Positions 1-6,003 are shown, counted from the first letter of the stretch. The stretch: DNA of 18,281 bases from JAWPNA01 sp045402695 (GCA_045402695.1 JAWPNA010000130.1:1-18281), one strand, 5' to 3'. A program made the numbers and translations. The notes: generated from the letters alone by a model not told the origin.

Positions 1-367
1 ATGGGATCCCCCAAGATCGAACCGTGAGCCGGCAACACACGTTGCCACAAAAGAAGGCCGTGAAAGTTCGATCGTCGATCCATTCGATGCGCTCGAGCAA
101 GAATGTTTCGTACATCCACCCAAGCCACCGACACGATTGCAAACGCAATTGCTTGCTGATGAGGGCAAAGTTGGTGATCTCTTCGTAAGGACAATCGTAA
201 TCGGTCACGAGGATGTACCCATTCGATGTCTCGAACTGATGCAGCAACGTGTAGCCGGGCAGGGAAATGTCGGTGGGCTTGCCATCCAGGGAAAGGCGCG
301 AGCGTAGCGGCCATGTCTCATATGGGCCGTCGTGCTTCTCCAGCGCAAATCGGGAGATCGGCTTCAT
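1..367 (-). CDS. Hypothetical protein, 5' portion (runs off left edge), probable integron cassette gene
   Basis: An uninterrupted minus-strand frame of 122 codons opens at ATG 367-365 (MKPISRFALEKHDGPYETW...) and leaves the window at base 1, so the C-terminus is unknown. The product looks soluble, is rich in aromatic residues (Trp, Tyr, Phe), and contains a CGNVCC cysteine cluster near the visible end. I see no signal peptide and recognise no family. There is no clear Shine-Dalgarno before the ATG, so the start is tentative. It is read in the same direction as four upstream cassette units and begins 84 bases after a degenerate attC, so I infer it is the next cassette gene. Single-gene unknowns of this size are typical of integron cassettes. 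Confidence 0.6.
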   Translation of the reverse strand, partial: MKPISRFALEKHDGPYETWPLRSRLSLDGKPTDISLPGYTLLHQFETSNGYILVTDYDCPYEEITNFALISKQLRLQSCRWLGWMYETFLLERIEWIDDRTFTAFFCGNVCCRLTVRSWGIP

Positions 368-450
368 GCTGAGGCCATCAGGCGACAAGCAGAGGGACCA
401 CTAAATGGACCGCGACCGATAAGCGAAAACAGTTGATGGCTTGCATGACC

Positions 451-505
451 AGTCGGCTGCGCGTAACCTGCGGGCCGGACCGACAAGTTCACGCCGATGT
501 TAGAC
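451..505 (-). other. attC-like recombination site, degenerate
   Basis: On the minus strand the site opens with a perfect RYYYAAC box (GTCTAAC, 505-499), which contains the TAA stop of the upstream cassette gene, a common arrangement in cassettes. After three bases come imperfect arms GCGTGAACTTG and CAGGTTACGC, which pair with an extra G in the first arm, as in canonical attC sites. The distal core should read GTTRRRY, but the best candidate is GCCGACT (457-451), so the crossover box looks decayed. It may be an inactive site or the remnant of a cassette junction. Confidence 0.45.
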
Positions 506-1261
506 GGCCCTCCGTGACTCCACGAGCGCCTCGACTGCCTTGCTCCCTGGCGGCAGTATTTGCACCGAACTCTCGTCGGCGGATAGCTGGACAAGACGAT
601 CCCTGTGCATACGTCGAAGTAACCGCAAGAAGTAACCTTTGTCTTTGTAACCACACCACGAGAGAAGATCAGCCAGGCGGATCCGGGAAGGCGACGAGCC
701 CAGAAGGAGCAGAACTTGATCCTTCAAAGGCAGATTGGGATCGAGCACTCTCCTGACGTCTTCTCCAGTCCAAACAAGCGGGACGCGACGCTCGACCAGA
801 GCGTCCACTACCTGCTGAGCCTCGTCTGCACTGAGACCATGGAACACACGGACAAGCTCGGCCATCACCCAGCTCGAAATGGCAAGTACCGCGTTCGCGT
901 CCATGTGGTTCGGGTTGACATCACCACCAACGTGTCCCACCCCCCTGTTGTTTCGAATCTCGTATAGTGCCGGTAGAAGTCGAGGTATGAGGATCTGGAA
1001 GCTCCGTGGCACATGTGTATGCGTCTCGAGGGTCCGGCACGCGGCGACGAAATCACGGGGCTTGGACGGCGCTGACGGGTAGCTGGATCTCGCGTAGCCC
1101 TCGAGAATAGTGTAGACGACTTCACAGAACCGCCCGCCACTGAGCTCGGAAGGCGACCAACGGCGTTCGAGATAGTTCTGCACGATTTGCACGAACTCCC
1201 CGAGCAGCGGGTCCCGCAGAGCGTCCGGCACCGACGCCAGGGCGGCACCAGTAGTGGGCAT
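500..1261 (-). CDS. HEPN/Abi_C-like protein with C-terminal winged-helix-like region (253 aa)
   Basis: Role unproven; probably a conflict or defence protein. The central part (about residues 90-141) contains YEIRNNRGVGH (R103, N104, R106, H110) followed by a helical stretch. This resembles the Abi_C/HEPN family signature, in which an R-N...H motif forms a ribonuclease-type active site. The C-terminal third (about 180-245) is rich in short helices ending in a basic segment and a strand-like tail, as in winged-helix domains. The ATG at 1261-1259 overlaps the TAA of the upstream gene by one base (TAATG), so the two are probably translationally coupled. An in-frame start further upstream would lie inside the previous gene and is less likely. 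The TAA stop sits inside the attC RYYYAAC box. The HEPN assignment rests on the motif only; the two-gene arrangement is what I am surest of. Confidence 0.7.
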   Translation of the reverse strand: MPTTGAALASVPDALRDPLLGEFVQIVQNYLERRWSPSELSGGRFCEVVYTILEGYARSSYPSAPSKPRDFVAACRTLETHTHVPRSFQILIPRLLPALYEIRNNRGVGHVGGDVNPNHMDANAVLAISSWVMAELVRVFHGLSADEAQQVVDALVERRVPLVWTGEDVRRVLDPNLPLKDQVLLLLGSSPSRIRLADLLSWCGYKDKGYFLRLLRRMHRDRLVQLSADESSVQILPPGSKAVEALVESRRAV

Positions 1262-1716
1262 TACTGATGACCAAGCTTCCCGAGTCCGTCCGGTGTGATG
1301 AAGAAGCCTCCGTCGGCCTTCTCGCAATACCCCTTGCTGACATTCTTGTTCAGAGCGTCGGCCGGGTTCGCGAGCTTCTTCTGGTGATGGTCCCTGAGCG
1401 CGCTGGTGACCGCTGATGTCGTCAACTTCGGAACGCCACGCCGGCGAAGCCAGTCCGCGGTGACGAGGAAACGTTCCACCTGGTTGTTGTCGGCGCCCTT
1501 CTCCTTGACATAGCTCGCCAGCGTCGAGTTGAAGTCCTCGGACGATCCGGCGAGCGCTGCTTTTGAACCCTCGCCTGTTGGGGACACCGGCTGGCTGCGC
1601 GCGATCTCGGGAGCTGCCTTCAAGATCCTCTCAAGCTGCTCGGCCAGCCAAGCTTGTTCTCCTTCTCCAGAGAACGACACCGCTCCGACCTTGACATCGA
1701 TCTTTCCCTGAGTCAT
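1261..1716 (-). CDS. Small two-part protein with wHTH-like C-terminus, partner of the HEPN-like protein (151 aa)
   Basis: This is the first gene of a two-gene cassette. The N-terminal segment (residues 1-35) has a compact VSFSGEGEQAWLAEQLERIL motif predicting strand then helix. A Ser/Pro/Gly-rich linker follows (about 40-60). The C-terminal segment (about 80-150), with FLVTADWLRRRG and later FFITPDGLGKLG, looks like a helix-turn-helix or winged-helix fold. A strong Shine-Dalgarno (AGGAGG) lies about 11 bases before ATG 1716-1714, fixing the start. The last codon runs directly into the next ATG (TAATG). I do not recognise a named family. A DNA-binding regulator or antitoxin-like partner is the reasonable guess, given the palindrome in the promoter just upstream, but this is inference. 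Confidence 0.7.
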   Translation of the reverse strand: MTQGKIDVKVGAVSFSGEGEQAWLAEQLERILKAAPEIARSQPVSPTGEGSKAALAGSSEDFNSTLASYVKEKGADNNQVERFLVTADWLRRRGVPKLTTSAVTSALRDHHQKKLANPADALNKNVSKGYCEKADGGFFITPDGLGKLGHQ

Positions 1717-1750
1717 AGGGGCCTACCTCCTCTAGCTACTGTGGCGAGCT

Positions 1751-1780
1751 AGACTAGCACCCACTAGCGGTGGGCGTCAA
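1751..1780 (-). promoter_or_regulatory. Candidate cassette-borne promoter with inverted repeat in the spacer
   Basis: On the minus strand, TTGACG (1780-1775) is followed by an 18-base spacer and TAGTCT (1756-1751), upstream of the winged-helix/HEPN-like pair. The -35 matches 5 of 6 positions and the -10 only 3 of 6. The spacer holds an inverted repeat, CCCAC-5-GTGGG (1760-1774), placed where a bound repressor would block polymerase. This suggests self-regulation by the first gene product, unproven. Confidence 0.4.
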
Positions 1781-1838
1781 CGCCCCGTGCAATGGCACCG
1801 TCGTGTGCAGGAGAGGAAACCGGGAGGGCTCTCGGGCC

Positions 1839-1896
1839 GTCTAACGACTCGGCAATCAGCCGCGGGCCACCCGTCGGCTGTATTGCCTTCTTGGGC
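1839..1896 (-). other. attC site between cassettes 3 and 4
   Basis: This is a short 58-base attC. On the minus strand it runs from GCCCAAG (1896-1890, one mismatch to RYYYAAC) to a perfect GTTAGAC core (1845-1839). The arms GGCAATACAGCCGACGGG and, read back from the other side, GGCAATCAGCCGCGGG pair fully apart from two extra A bases in the first arm. That is the pattern of extrahelical bases used by IntI to choose the strand. Their placement gives the site the same orientation as the neighbouring genes. Confidence 0.8.
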
Positions 1897-1938
1897 GGCG
1901 TGGTGGAGTCATCAGTCCCAGATCGGCCGGCTTGGCAC

Positions 1939-2079
1939 TCACCACAGCCAGTGCCACATCGAGTATCCGATCACGAACGCGGCCACGATCGCCAACGCCC
2001 CCACCGTGAAGTTGAACCTCGAATTGACGTTGCAGCTCGCCGCACTCGTCTCCCGCTGCTGATTTACCGGTTGCATCAT
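1939..2079 (-). CDS. Small single-pass membrane protein (46 aa)
   Basis: The product begins MMQPVNQQRETSAASC and ends in one hydrophobic helix, FTVGALAIVAAFVIGYSMWHWLW, whose aromatic C-terminal end stops at TGA. A GGAGGG Shine-Dalgarno lies about 8 bases before the first of two ATGs (2079-2077). The frame begins 16 bases after the stop of the metzincin-like gene, so it is probably the third gene of the same cassette transcript. Predicted topology is a short polar N-terminus and a single transmembrane segment. I recognise no family. The role is unknown: an immunity, holin-like or accessory membrane function alongside the hydrophobic protease is possible, but nothing in the sequence decides it. 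Confidence 0.6.
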   Translation of the reverse strand: MMQPVNQQRETSAASCNVNSRFNFTVGALAIVAAFVIGYSMWHWLW

Positions 2080-2095
2080 ATGCCGTTCCCTCCGG

Positions 2096-3055
2096 TCAGA
2101 TGTACACGCAGTGCTTGCTCCACCGCACCAGGGAGATCTGCACGGCGGTGAGGAGCGGATTCGTGGTCGGCGTGCTGGGATTCATCAGGTTGGCGGTGTC
2201 GTCGACATGCGGCAGCCAGCAGGCGTGCCCCATCTCGTGCGCCGCCACGAATGCCTGATCGGTGGGCTTCGCCTCGATGACCACGTAGTTGTGGGTCGAG
2301 GCGAAGCTACATCCATTGGTGTTCACCGGCGTCACGTCCTGCACGATGAAGACGATGATCTCGGCCCCGAGGCCGATGATACGCCGGAAGCTGTCCTTGA
2401 ACTTGCAGGTGGCGGCCGCGAATTCGAAGTACGAGCCCGCCGTCCACCAGTCCCCGAAGAACCCGCCGGCATCACACCCCACGGTCAGGCCGCCGTCAGG
2501 CGGCGCGACGTCGGTATGGCAGATTCCCGTGAAGATCAGGTTGATGTTGCAGGTGCGGTCGTACAGATCGACCGCGGCGTCCACCTGCCGCTGGATGTCT
2601 GCATCGGTGACGATCGGCGTCCCTCCCACGGAGGGCACCACGACACCGAAATACATCTTCTTCCGCGGACGGATCCCCACCAGGGACGCGATGAAGTCGA
2701 GTAGGCCCACGAGCCGCCAGATGATCTCCGTCACCCAGTTGATGATGGTCCGCAGGATGCCGCCGATGATCGGGATGCTGAGGATAATCTCGATGATGAA
2801 CCCGACCGCATCCAGGACGACGTTCACTACCTCGCAGACCAGGCGTGTCACCCATTTCCCGACAGTGACGACGACCCAGGTGATGATCTTGACCAGCACC
2901 CAGACCAGCCAGCAGAGCCACTTGTTGCAGCAGAGGCACCACCAGTTGCAGTCCTGCTCCTCGCATGTTTGCTGCAGCTGATTCTCCCACGTCTCGATGG
3001 GCTGCTCGACCTGCTCCTCGACCCAGTCCTGGACCTCTGAACAGACACGTCCCAT
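2096..3055 (-). CDS. Trp/Cys-rich hydrophobic protein with metzincin-like zinc protease site (319 aa)
   Basis: Probable zinc-dependent protease of unknown substrate. Residues 30-125 form an unusual hydrophobic block: a cluster of six Cys and five Trp (about 31-52), then repeating W-V-x-x-V segments and the stretch IIEIILSIPIIGGILRTIIN, compatible with membrane association. Residues 130-319 look like a soluble alpha/beta domain. It carries AAHEMGHACWLPHVDD, giving H273, E274, H277 and H283 in HExxHx5H spacing, then LMNP (Met291) as a possible Met-turn. The usual metzincin glycine three residues after the second His is Trp here. ATG 3055-3053 follows a GGAGG ribosome-binding site, and the longer in-frame extension into the upstream gene is unlikely. 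There is no classical N-terminal signal peptide. It is the middle gene of a three-gene cassette, flanked by two small membrane proteins. The protease call is from motif; the biological role is open. Confidence 0.7.
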   Translation of the reverse strand: MGRVCSEVQDWVEEQVEQPIETWENQLQQTCEEQDCNWWCLCCNKWLCWLVWVLVKIITWVVVTVGKWVTRLVCEVVNVVLDAVGFIIEIILSIPIIGGILRTIINWVTEIIWRLVGLLDFIASLVGIRPRKKMYFGVVVPSVGGTPIVTDADIQRQVDAAVDLYDRTCNINLIFTGICHTDVAPPDGGLTVGCDAGGFFGDWWTAGSYFEFAAATCKFKDSFRRIIGLGAEIIVFIVQDVTPVNTNGCSFASTHNYVVIEAKPTDQAFVAAHEMGHACWLPHVDDTANLMNPSTPTTNPLLTAVQISLVRWSKHCVYI

Positions 3056-3078
3056 GGTTCGACCTCCGGTGATGAGGA

Positions 3079-3576
3079 CTACACCGCCCCGTCTCGCGCC
3101 AGGCGCACTCCCTCTCCCTGCTGCATGAGGGTGAGTCGCCGCTCCAAGCGCCAGAGCAAAAGGAACAGGAGCGCGCGGCTCCACGCGATCCCCACGACCT
3201 TCCCCCCGACGGCGGCCGCCGCGAGCGCGCCGAGGCCCACGAGGAGGGCGCGGCCATCAAGCACAATGTTTCCGAAGGCCCACCGCGCCACCAGCCCGAC
3301 GACGGTGCCGACCACGGCTATTCCGCCGGCCCCGCACCCGCAGCTCGCATGCAGCGCGTTCACCCGCCCCTCGGCGCGTTTGGCCTCGGCACCGAGCGCG
3401 TGCTCTTGGAGGATGATCCGGGTGCCGGGCCTGTTCGGCTGAGGAAGCCAGAGCGATCGGCGCAAGCGGGCTAGCGCCAGTGCCGAATCGATGGACAGGA
3501 CTCTGGCGTCGGCGCGGCCTGCGGGTCTGGCCGGCAGCACCGGGTCGGGACGAACCGCCATTCTGAACGTCGTCAT
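3079..3576 (-). CDS. Hypothetical membrane protein, first gene of the metzincin-like cassette (165 aa)
   Basis: The N-terminal 75 residues are polar and basic, with a Pro/Arg-rich start and no signal sequence. A CGCGAGG motif then leads into two predicted transmembrane segments (about 83-100 and 109-131). A hydrophobic stretch, LLFLLLW, follows before a basic tail. ATG 3576-3574 has AGGAG about 8 bases upstream, which decides the start over the in-frame alternative further upstream. The stop is 23 bases before the metzincin-like gene, suggesting co-transcription. I recognise no family. Together with the following protease and the 46-residue membrane protein it could be a membrane-anchored or exported module, but that is inferred only from gene order. 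Confidence 0.65.
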   Translation of the reverse strand: MTTFRMAVRPDPVLPARPAGRADARVLSIDSALALARLRRSLWLPQPNRPGTRIILQEHALGAEAKRAEGRVNALHASCGCGAGGIAVVGTVVGLVARWAFGNIVLDGRALLVGLGALAAAAVGGKVVGIAWSRALLFLLLWRLERRLTLMQQGEGVRLARDGAV

Positions 3577-3693
3577 GAGAGAACTCCTGCGTACATGTTG
3601 CCCCAACGGCAGGGCGTGTAGCCAATGCTACCCATCACGCCGCCCGCCGCCTTTGCAGTTCTTGCCAGGGGTACTTGCCTCCGGCGTGCGTCC

Positions 3694-3792
3694 GCCCAAC
3701 GCCACGCATCAGCCGCCCGCCAAACTGGCGGCAAATTTGCGCAAGCACATTTGATGTCAGTTTGGCGGGTCAGCTGCATGCGATTGTTAGGC
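3694..3792 (-). other. attC site between cassettes 2 and 3
   Basis: This 99-base attC has both core boxes matching consensus: minus strand GCCTAAC (3792-3786) and GTTGGGC (3700-3694). Inner arms contain the matching CCCGCCAAACTG/CAGTTTGGCGGG block, extended outward by GCAT and CAGC blocks interrupted by extra bases in the arm next to GCCTAAC. This fits attC extrahelical bases and gives the same orientation as the genes. The loop (about 3727-3752) is AT-richer than its surroundings. Confidence 0.85.
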
Positions 3793-3836
3793 GGCCGTAG
3801 GTTTGCCTTCGCTGACCAGGCCGTTTCGATCACGAG

Positions 3837-4289
3837 TTACACATCCTCGTCTTCGATGAACGGTCCGGGAGGAAGCTTCTGGCCACACCATGGGCAATAC
3901 GAGGCGAACGTTCGTTTCCCGTCAAACTTCCAACACGGATCCTCGCCTCGAAACAGCTCAAAACTAACGCGGATATCAGCTCTATCCGGTTCCTCGATCG
4001 CGACGTACATGCTCGCGCAGCAGTAACGAGTGAGCCGCGACTGTCGTCGAAGCGTCTCAGGCGGCACCACCTTGTGCAACCATTCGCGGCACCGAGGACA
4101 CTTCCTAATGTGATCCATGGACCTACGATCAGTCTCCATGTCCCCTGTAGCGACAGGCACATCGTCGGAAAAATATCTAAGCGCGATCATCGCAGCGTCT
4201 CGGTAGCGATCCGCGATCCACTTCCGTTTGGAGCGACAGATGGGTAGCGCCTCGGCTCCATCACTATCATCTAGCGTGATTGCATCCAT
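3837..4289 (-). CDS. Hypothetical CxxC...CxxC protein, single-gene integron cassette (150 aa)
   Basis: This is a soluble protein of unknown function with two cysteine pairs: KCPRC (C64, C67) within HIRKCPRCREWLHKVV, and YCPWCGQKLPPGPF near the C-terminus (C132, C135). Together they could bind one zinc ion or act in redox chemistry. A further CC pair lies at 90-91. The gene nearly fills a cassette bounded by attC sites at 3694-3792 and 4312-4404, a typical one-gene cassette. The chosen ATG (4289) lies 22 bases after the upstream GTTAGGC core; a GTG three codons earlier (4298) is an equal alternative, and neither has a clear Shine-Dalgarno. Translation may therefore depend on the attC-proximal context. 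I do not recognise a named family, though short proteins ending in a CPWCG motif are familiar from cassette collections. Confidence 0.75.
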   Translation of the reverse strand: MDAITLDDSDGAEALPICRSKRKWIADRYRDAAMIALRYFSDDVPVATGDMETDRRSMDHIRKCPRCREWLHKVVPPETLRRQSRLTRYCCASMYVAIEEPDRADIRVSFELFRGEDPCWKFDGKRTFASYCPWCGQKLPPGPFIEDEDV

Positions 4290-4311
4290 GGGCGTCACAA
4301 CTTGATCGGCC

Positions 4312-4404
4312 GCCTAACGCCCAGCATAACCCGCGGCAGGCGAGCGCGGACGCGAATCTGTCGCGAGCCCCCCGCCTGCCGTCGGGTTCATGCTGTAGTT
4401 AGCC
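4312..4404 (-). other. attC site between cassettes 1 and 2
   Basis: On the minus strand this 93-base site runs from GGCTAAC (4404-4398, one mismatch to RYYYAAC) to a perfect GTTAGGC core (4318-4312). The arms at 4322-4342 and 4373-4395 pair over about 20 bases. In the minus-strand 5' arm, CAGCATgAACCCGaCGG carries two extra bases (lower case) absent from its partner, the classic attC bulges. A further GC-rich palindrome fills the loop. Orientation matches the flanking minus-strand genes. This is the most complete attC in the window. Confidence 0.9.
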
Positions 4405-4417
4405 TGCATCGTCGAAC

Positions 4418-5029
4418 TCACTGGGACACTGTCTCGGCTGGAAAGTAAAAAGTCCAGTTCATCGCATAGTCCAACACGGCGGCCAGCGAGGATGCAAGAG
4501 CGACGATGATGACGGACGGCAAACGCAGCCCCGGGTCAAAATACACGGCTGCCAGAAGTACGAGAGCCACGGCAACGTCGCTACAAACCCACTGTCTTGC
4601 TGTGTCCCGGAATGGGACGTAGCGGAGGCGGCAAAGGGCGAAAAGCCACAAGGCGTCTCCCAACAGCAACACGAGAAACGATATGAGGAAGGCAAGCGAG
4701 TCACGCACCGAGAGCGACATGACGTAAAAGAGAGTGGCTTGGAGGAAAAAGCCGCAGAAATCGAGGAGTGCCTTGCCCCCGCCAGCGTGAATGTCTCCGA
4801 GGTGGATGGATGCGCCATGGACAAAGCGTGAACTCGTAACAAGGAATGTGAGCAGCAGGAGCATGGCTGGCAAGTGGAGAAGATCAAAGAGCTTCAAGCC
4901 CAAGAACCTGCCGTCTTGCACGAAGGTGCGGCTCAAGGCCTCTGTGATGGCTATGCCGATCACAACGTAGTAGGTGGTCTTGAGCGCTTCCTTCGAGACT
5001 TCCAGTCTGGTGTTCGCGGTTTGGGACAT
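4418..5029 (-). CDS. Multi-pass membrane protein, first cassette next to attI (203 aa)
   Basis: Integral inner-membrane protein of unknown function. The N-terminal 15 residues are polar (MSQTANTRLEVSKEALK). About five or six hydrophobic segments follow, including YYVVIGIAITEAL, LHLPAMLLLLTFLV, FLISFLVLLLGDALWLFALC, VAVALVLLAAVYF and VIIVALASSLAAVLDYAM. ATG 5029-5027 is preceded by AGGAG at about 13 bases, a slightly long spacing. The start lies 22 bases after the GTTAGCC core at 5058-5052, and the stop is 13 bases before the attC at 4312-4404, so the gene fills one cassette exactly. Being first in the array it would be the best expressed if a promoter lies in the attI/intI region, but no convincing promoter is visible. 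I recognise no named family. Confidence 0.75.
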   Translation of the reverse strand: MSQTANTRLEVSKEALKTTYYVVIGIAITEALSRTFVQDGRFLGLKLFDLLHLPAMLLLLTFLVTSSRFVHGASIHLGDIHAGGGKALLDFCGFFLQATLFYVMSLSVRDSLAFLISFLVLLLGDALWLFALCRLRYVPFRDTARQWVCSDVAVALVLLAAVYFDPGLRLPSVIIVALASSLAAVLDYAMNWTFYFPAETVSQ

Positions 5030-5051
5030 CGCGAAATCTTGTCTCCTGTCA

Positions 5052-5235
5052 GGCTAACTACGAGTCGACGTCCGAAAAATCGCAAAGTGGACGGCGCAAA
5101 GTATGACGAGTGGGCCACTTCGTATCGCGAGGCTCAGGTTGTTGAAATCACAAGTCATCCGCTTCTTCCCGCCGGAGCCCGCCGCCACTTCGCACTGCGC
5201 CTGGCGCATCGTATCCCGCCGGCTCCCACACCGCC
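5052..5235 (-). other. Putative attI region and first-cassette junction
   Basis: This 184-base gap lies between the stop of the integrase remnant (5236) and the first cassette. It ends at a GTTAGCC box (minus strand 5058-5052, five of six positions of TTRRRY intact). Unlike the attC sites it has no matching RYYYAAC partner or long pairing arms beside the core, as expected of attI. Two 8-base direct repeats (plus strand CGCAAAGT at 5081-5088 and 5095-5102, 14 bases apart) lie close to the core, reminiscent of the direct IntI-binding repeats in known attI sites. Identification depends on the integrase remnant being real. Confidence 0.55.
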
Positions 5236-5316
5236 TCATGTCGTGTCAAACGGGCTGCGCCCTCCTGGGCCGCTCTTGTTCAGCACGTGGGCGTAGATCC
5301 ACGTTGGGCTGCTCAT
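5236..5316 (-). pseudogene. intI: Integron integrase (IntI) C-terminal remnant, 26 codons
   Basis: The frame MSSPTWIYAHVLNKSGPGG...RSPFD ends at TGA 5238-5236. It matches the characteristic IntI C-terminus, in which the catalytic tyrosine lies in a T-x-I-Y-T-H-V-L motif followed within 15 residues by G-V-R-S-P-x-D and the stop. Here Y8 would be the nucleophile. Codon-by-codon similarity fades upstream of the Tyr motif, and an in-frame TAG occurs four codons before the ATG, so everything upstream (more than 90% of a roughly 330-residue enzyme) has been lost. The minus-strand orientation is the same as the cassette genes, with the 3' end facing the array. This is the inverted layout known from, for example, Treponema, rather than the divergent class 1 layout. 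Support comes from the attC sites and attI-like gap immediately downstream. Confidence 0.7.
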
Positions 5317-5406
5317 GCCGTTATGCTACGCCTGTCCGGCGCGCTCGACAAGCCGTTCCTCTTGATGGCTAGCGCTCCGGCGTTCGCTCCACGGTGAGCT
5401 ATTTAA

Positions 5407-6003
5407 TGGAGCGGTTCGGGTGTCTGGCGGAACTGGGGCTGCAGGACGGCTGGAGGTGCAACGGGAACGACGCGGACCCGGCTGCTCAGAAGGATGGGAG
5501 CGCGCTGGGGGCGGCGAAAGCTGTTCGTCGAGTGCCCCTGGGGCAAGCGCAGGCGGCAGAGGCGAGTCGCGCAGATTCGAGCCGTGCAGGAGGATCTCGG
5601 TCTGGATCAGGTCGCTGTAAACGAGGGCGAAGTGGACATCCATCTCAACCTGAAGTCTGGCCCGGACTGGCTGCTGAAAGGCGTGCAGAAGTAGGTGCGC
5701 ACGCGAGGCCAGCACAAGAACCTGTACCTGACCGGTGCCCTGAACCGCAGCGCCGGATCGCTGGAGTGGGTCGACGGCGTGCGCAAAAGGAGCCAGGTGT
5801 TCATCGATCGGATTGAAGCGGTCGCCCAGAGCTACCGTCGATTCCGGAGCATCCATCTCATCCTCGACAACTACAGCATCCACACCAGCCGCATCACGCG
5901 CGCGGCATTGCAACGCCACGAGGGCCGAGTGTTGCTTCACTTCCTTCCGCCGTCTTTCCCCGGCGAGAATCCCATCGAGAGGTTGTGGCAGGATCTGCAT
6001 GCG
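5407..6003 (+). pseudogene. IS630-family transposase remnant
   Basis: The plus-strand reading (frame of base 5407) gives recognisable IS630/Tc1-mariner DDE transposase sequence: VECPWGKRRRQRR, then EVDIHLNLKSGPDWLLKG, GQHKNLYLTGALN, HLILDNYSIH and PSFPGENPIERLWQDLHA. The second catalytic Asp (LILDNYS) and the final Glu (NPIERLW) are present, but the first Asp of the usual DEVD motif appears as Gly (NEGEVD). A TAG at 5692-5694 interrupts the frame. The N-terminal helix-turn-helix third is missing or unrecognisable, and the reading ends abruptly at 6003, where the ompA terminator hairpin begins. It is therefore a dead fragment. No terminal inverted repeats or target duplication are evident. It lies where the rest of intI should be, so it or an associated deletion probably removed the integrase. 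Confidence 0.8.

Larger units (their letters stand above)
1..5316 (-). mobile_element. Integron: intI remnant, attI-like site and cassette array, truncated at window edge
   Basis: The parts are an IntI C-terminal fragment, an attI-like region, four cassettes each bounded by attC sites, and a fifth partial gene, all on the minus strand. The attC sites differ in length (about 55-99 bases) and sequence, so the cassettes have diverse sources rather than arising by local duplication. Core boxes at cassette junctions vary (GTTAGCC, GTTAGGC, GTTGGGC, GTTAGAC). With the integrase destroyed the array cannot now exchange cassettes by itself, unless an integrase is supplied from elsewhere. The left boundary lies outside the window. 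Confidence 0.75.

Noticed and set aside
5287..5336. GGCGTAG...CTACGCC inverted repeat with a GTTGGGC box, considered as a further attC
   Set aside because: The GTTGGGC lies inside the IntI C-terminal codons, the box is not at the end of the arms, and no second core box fits; probably chance.
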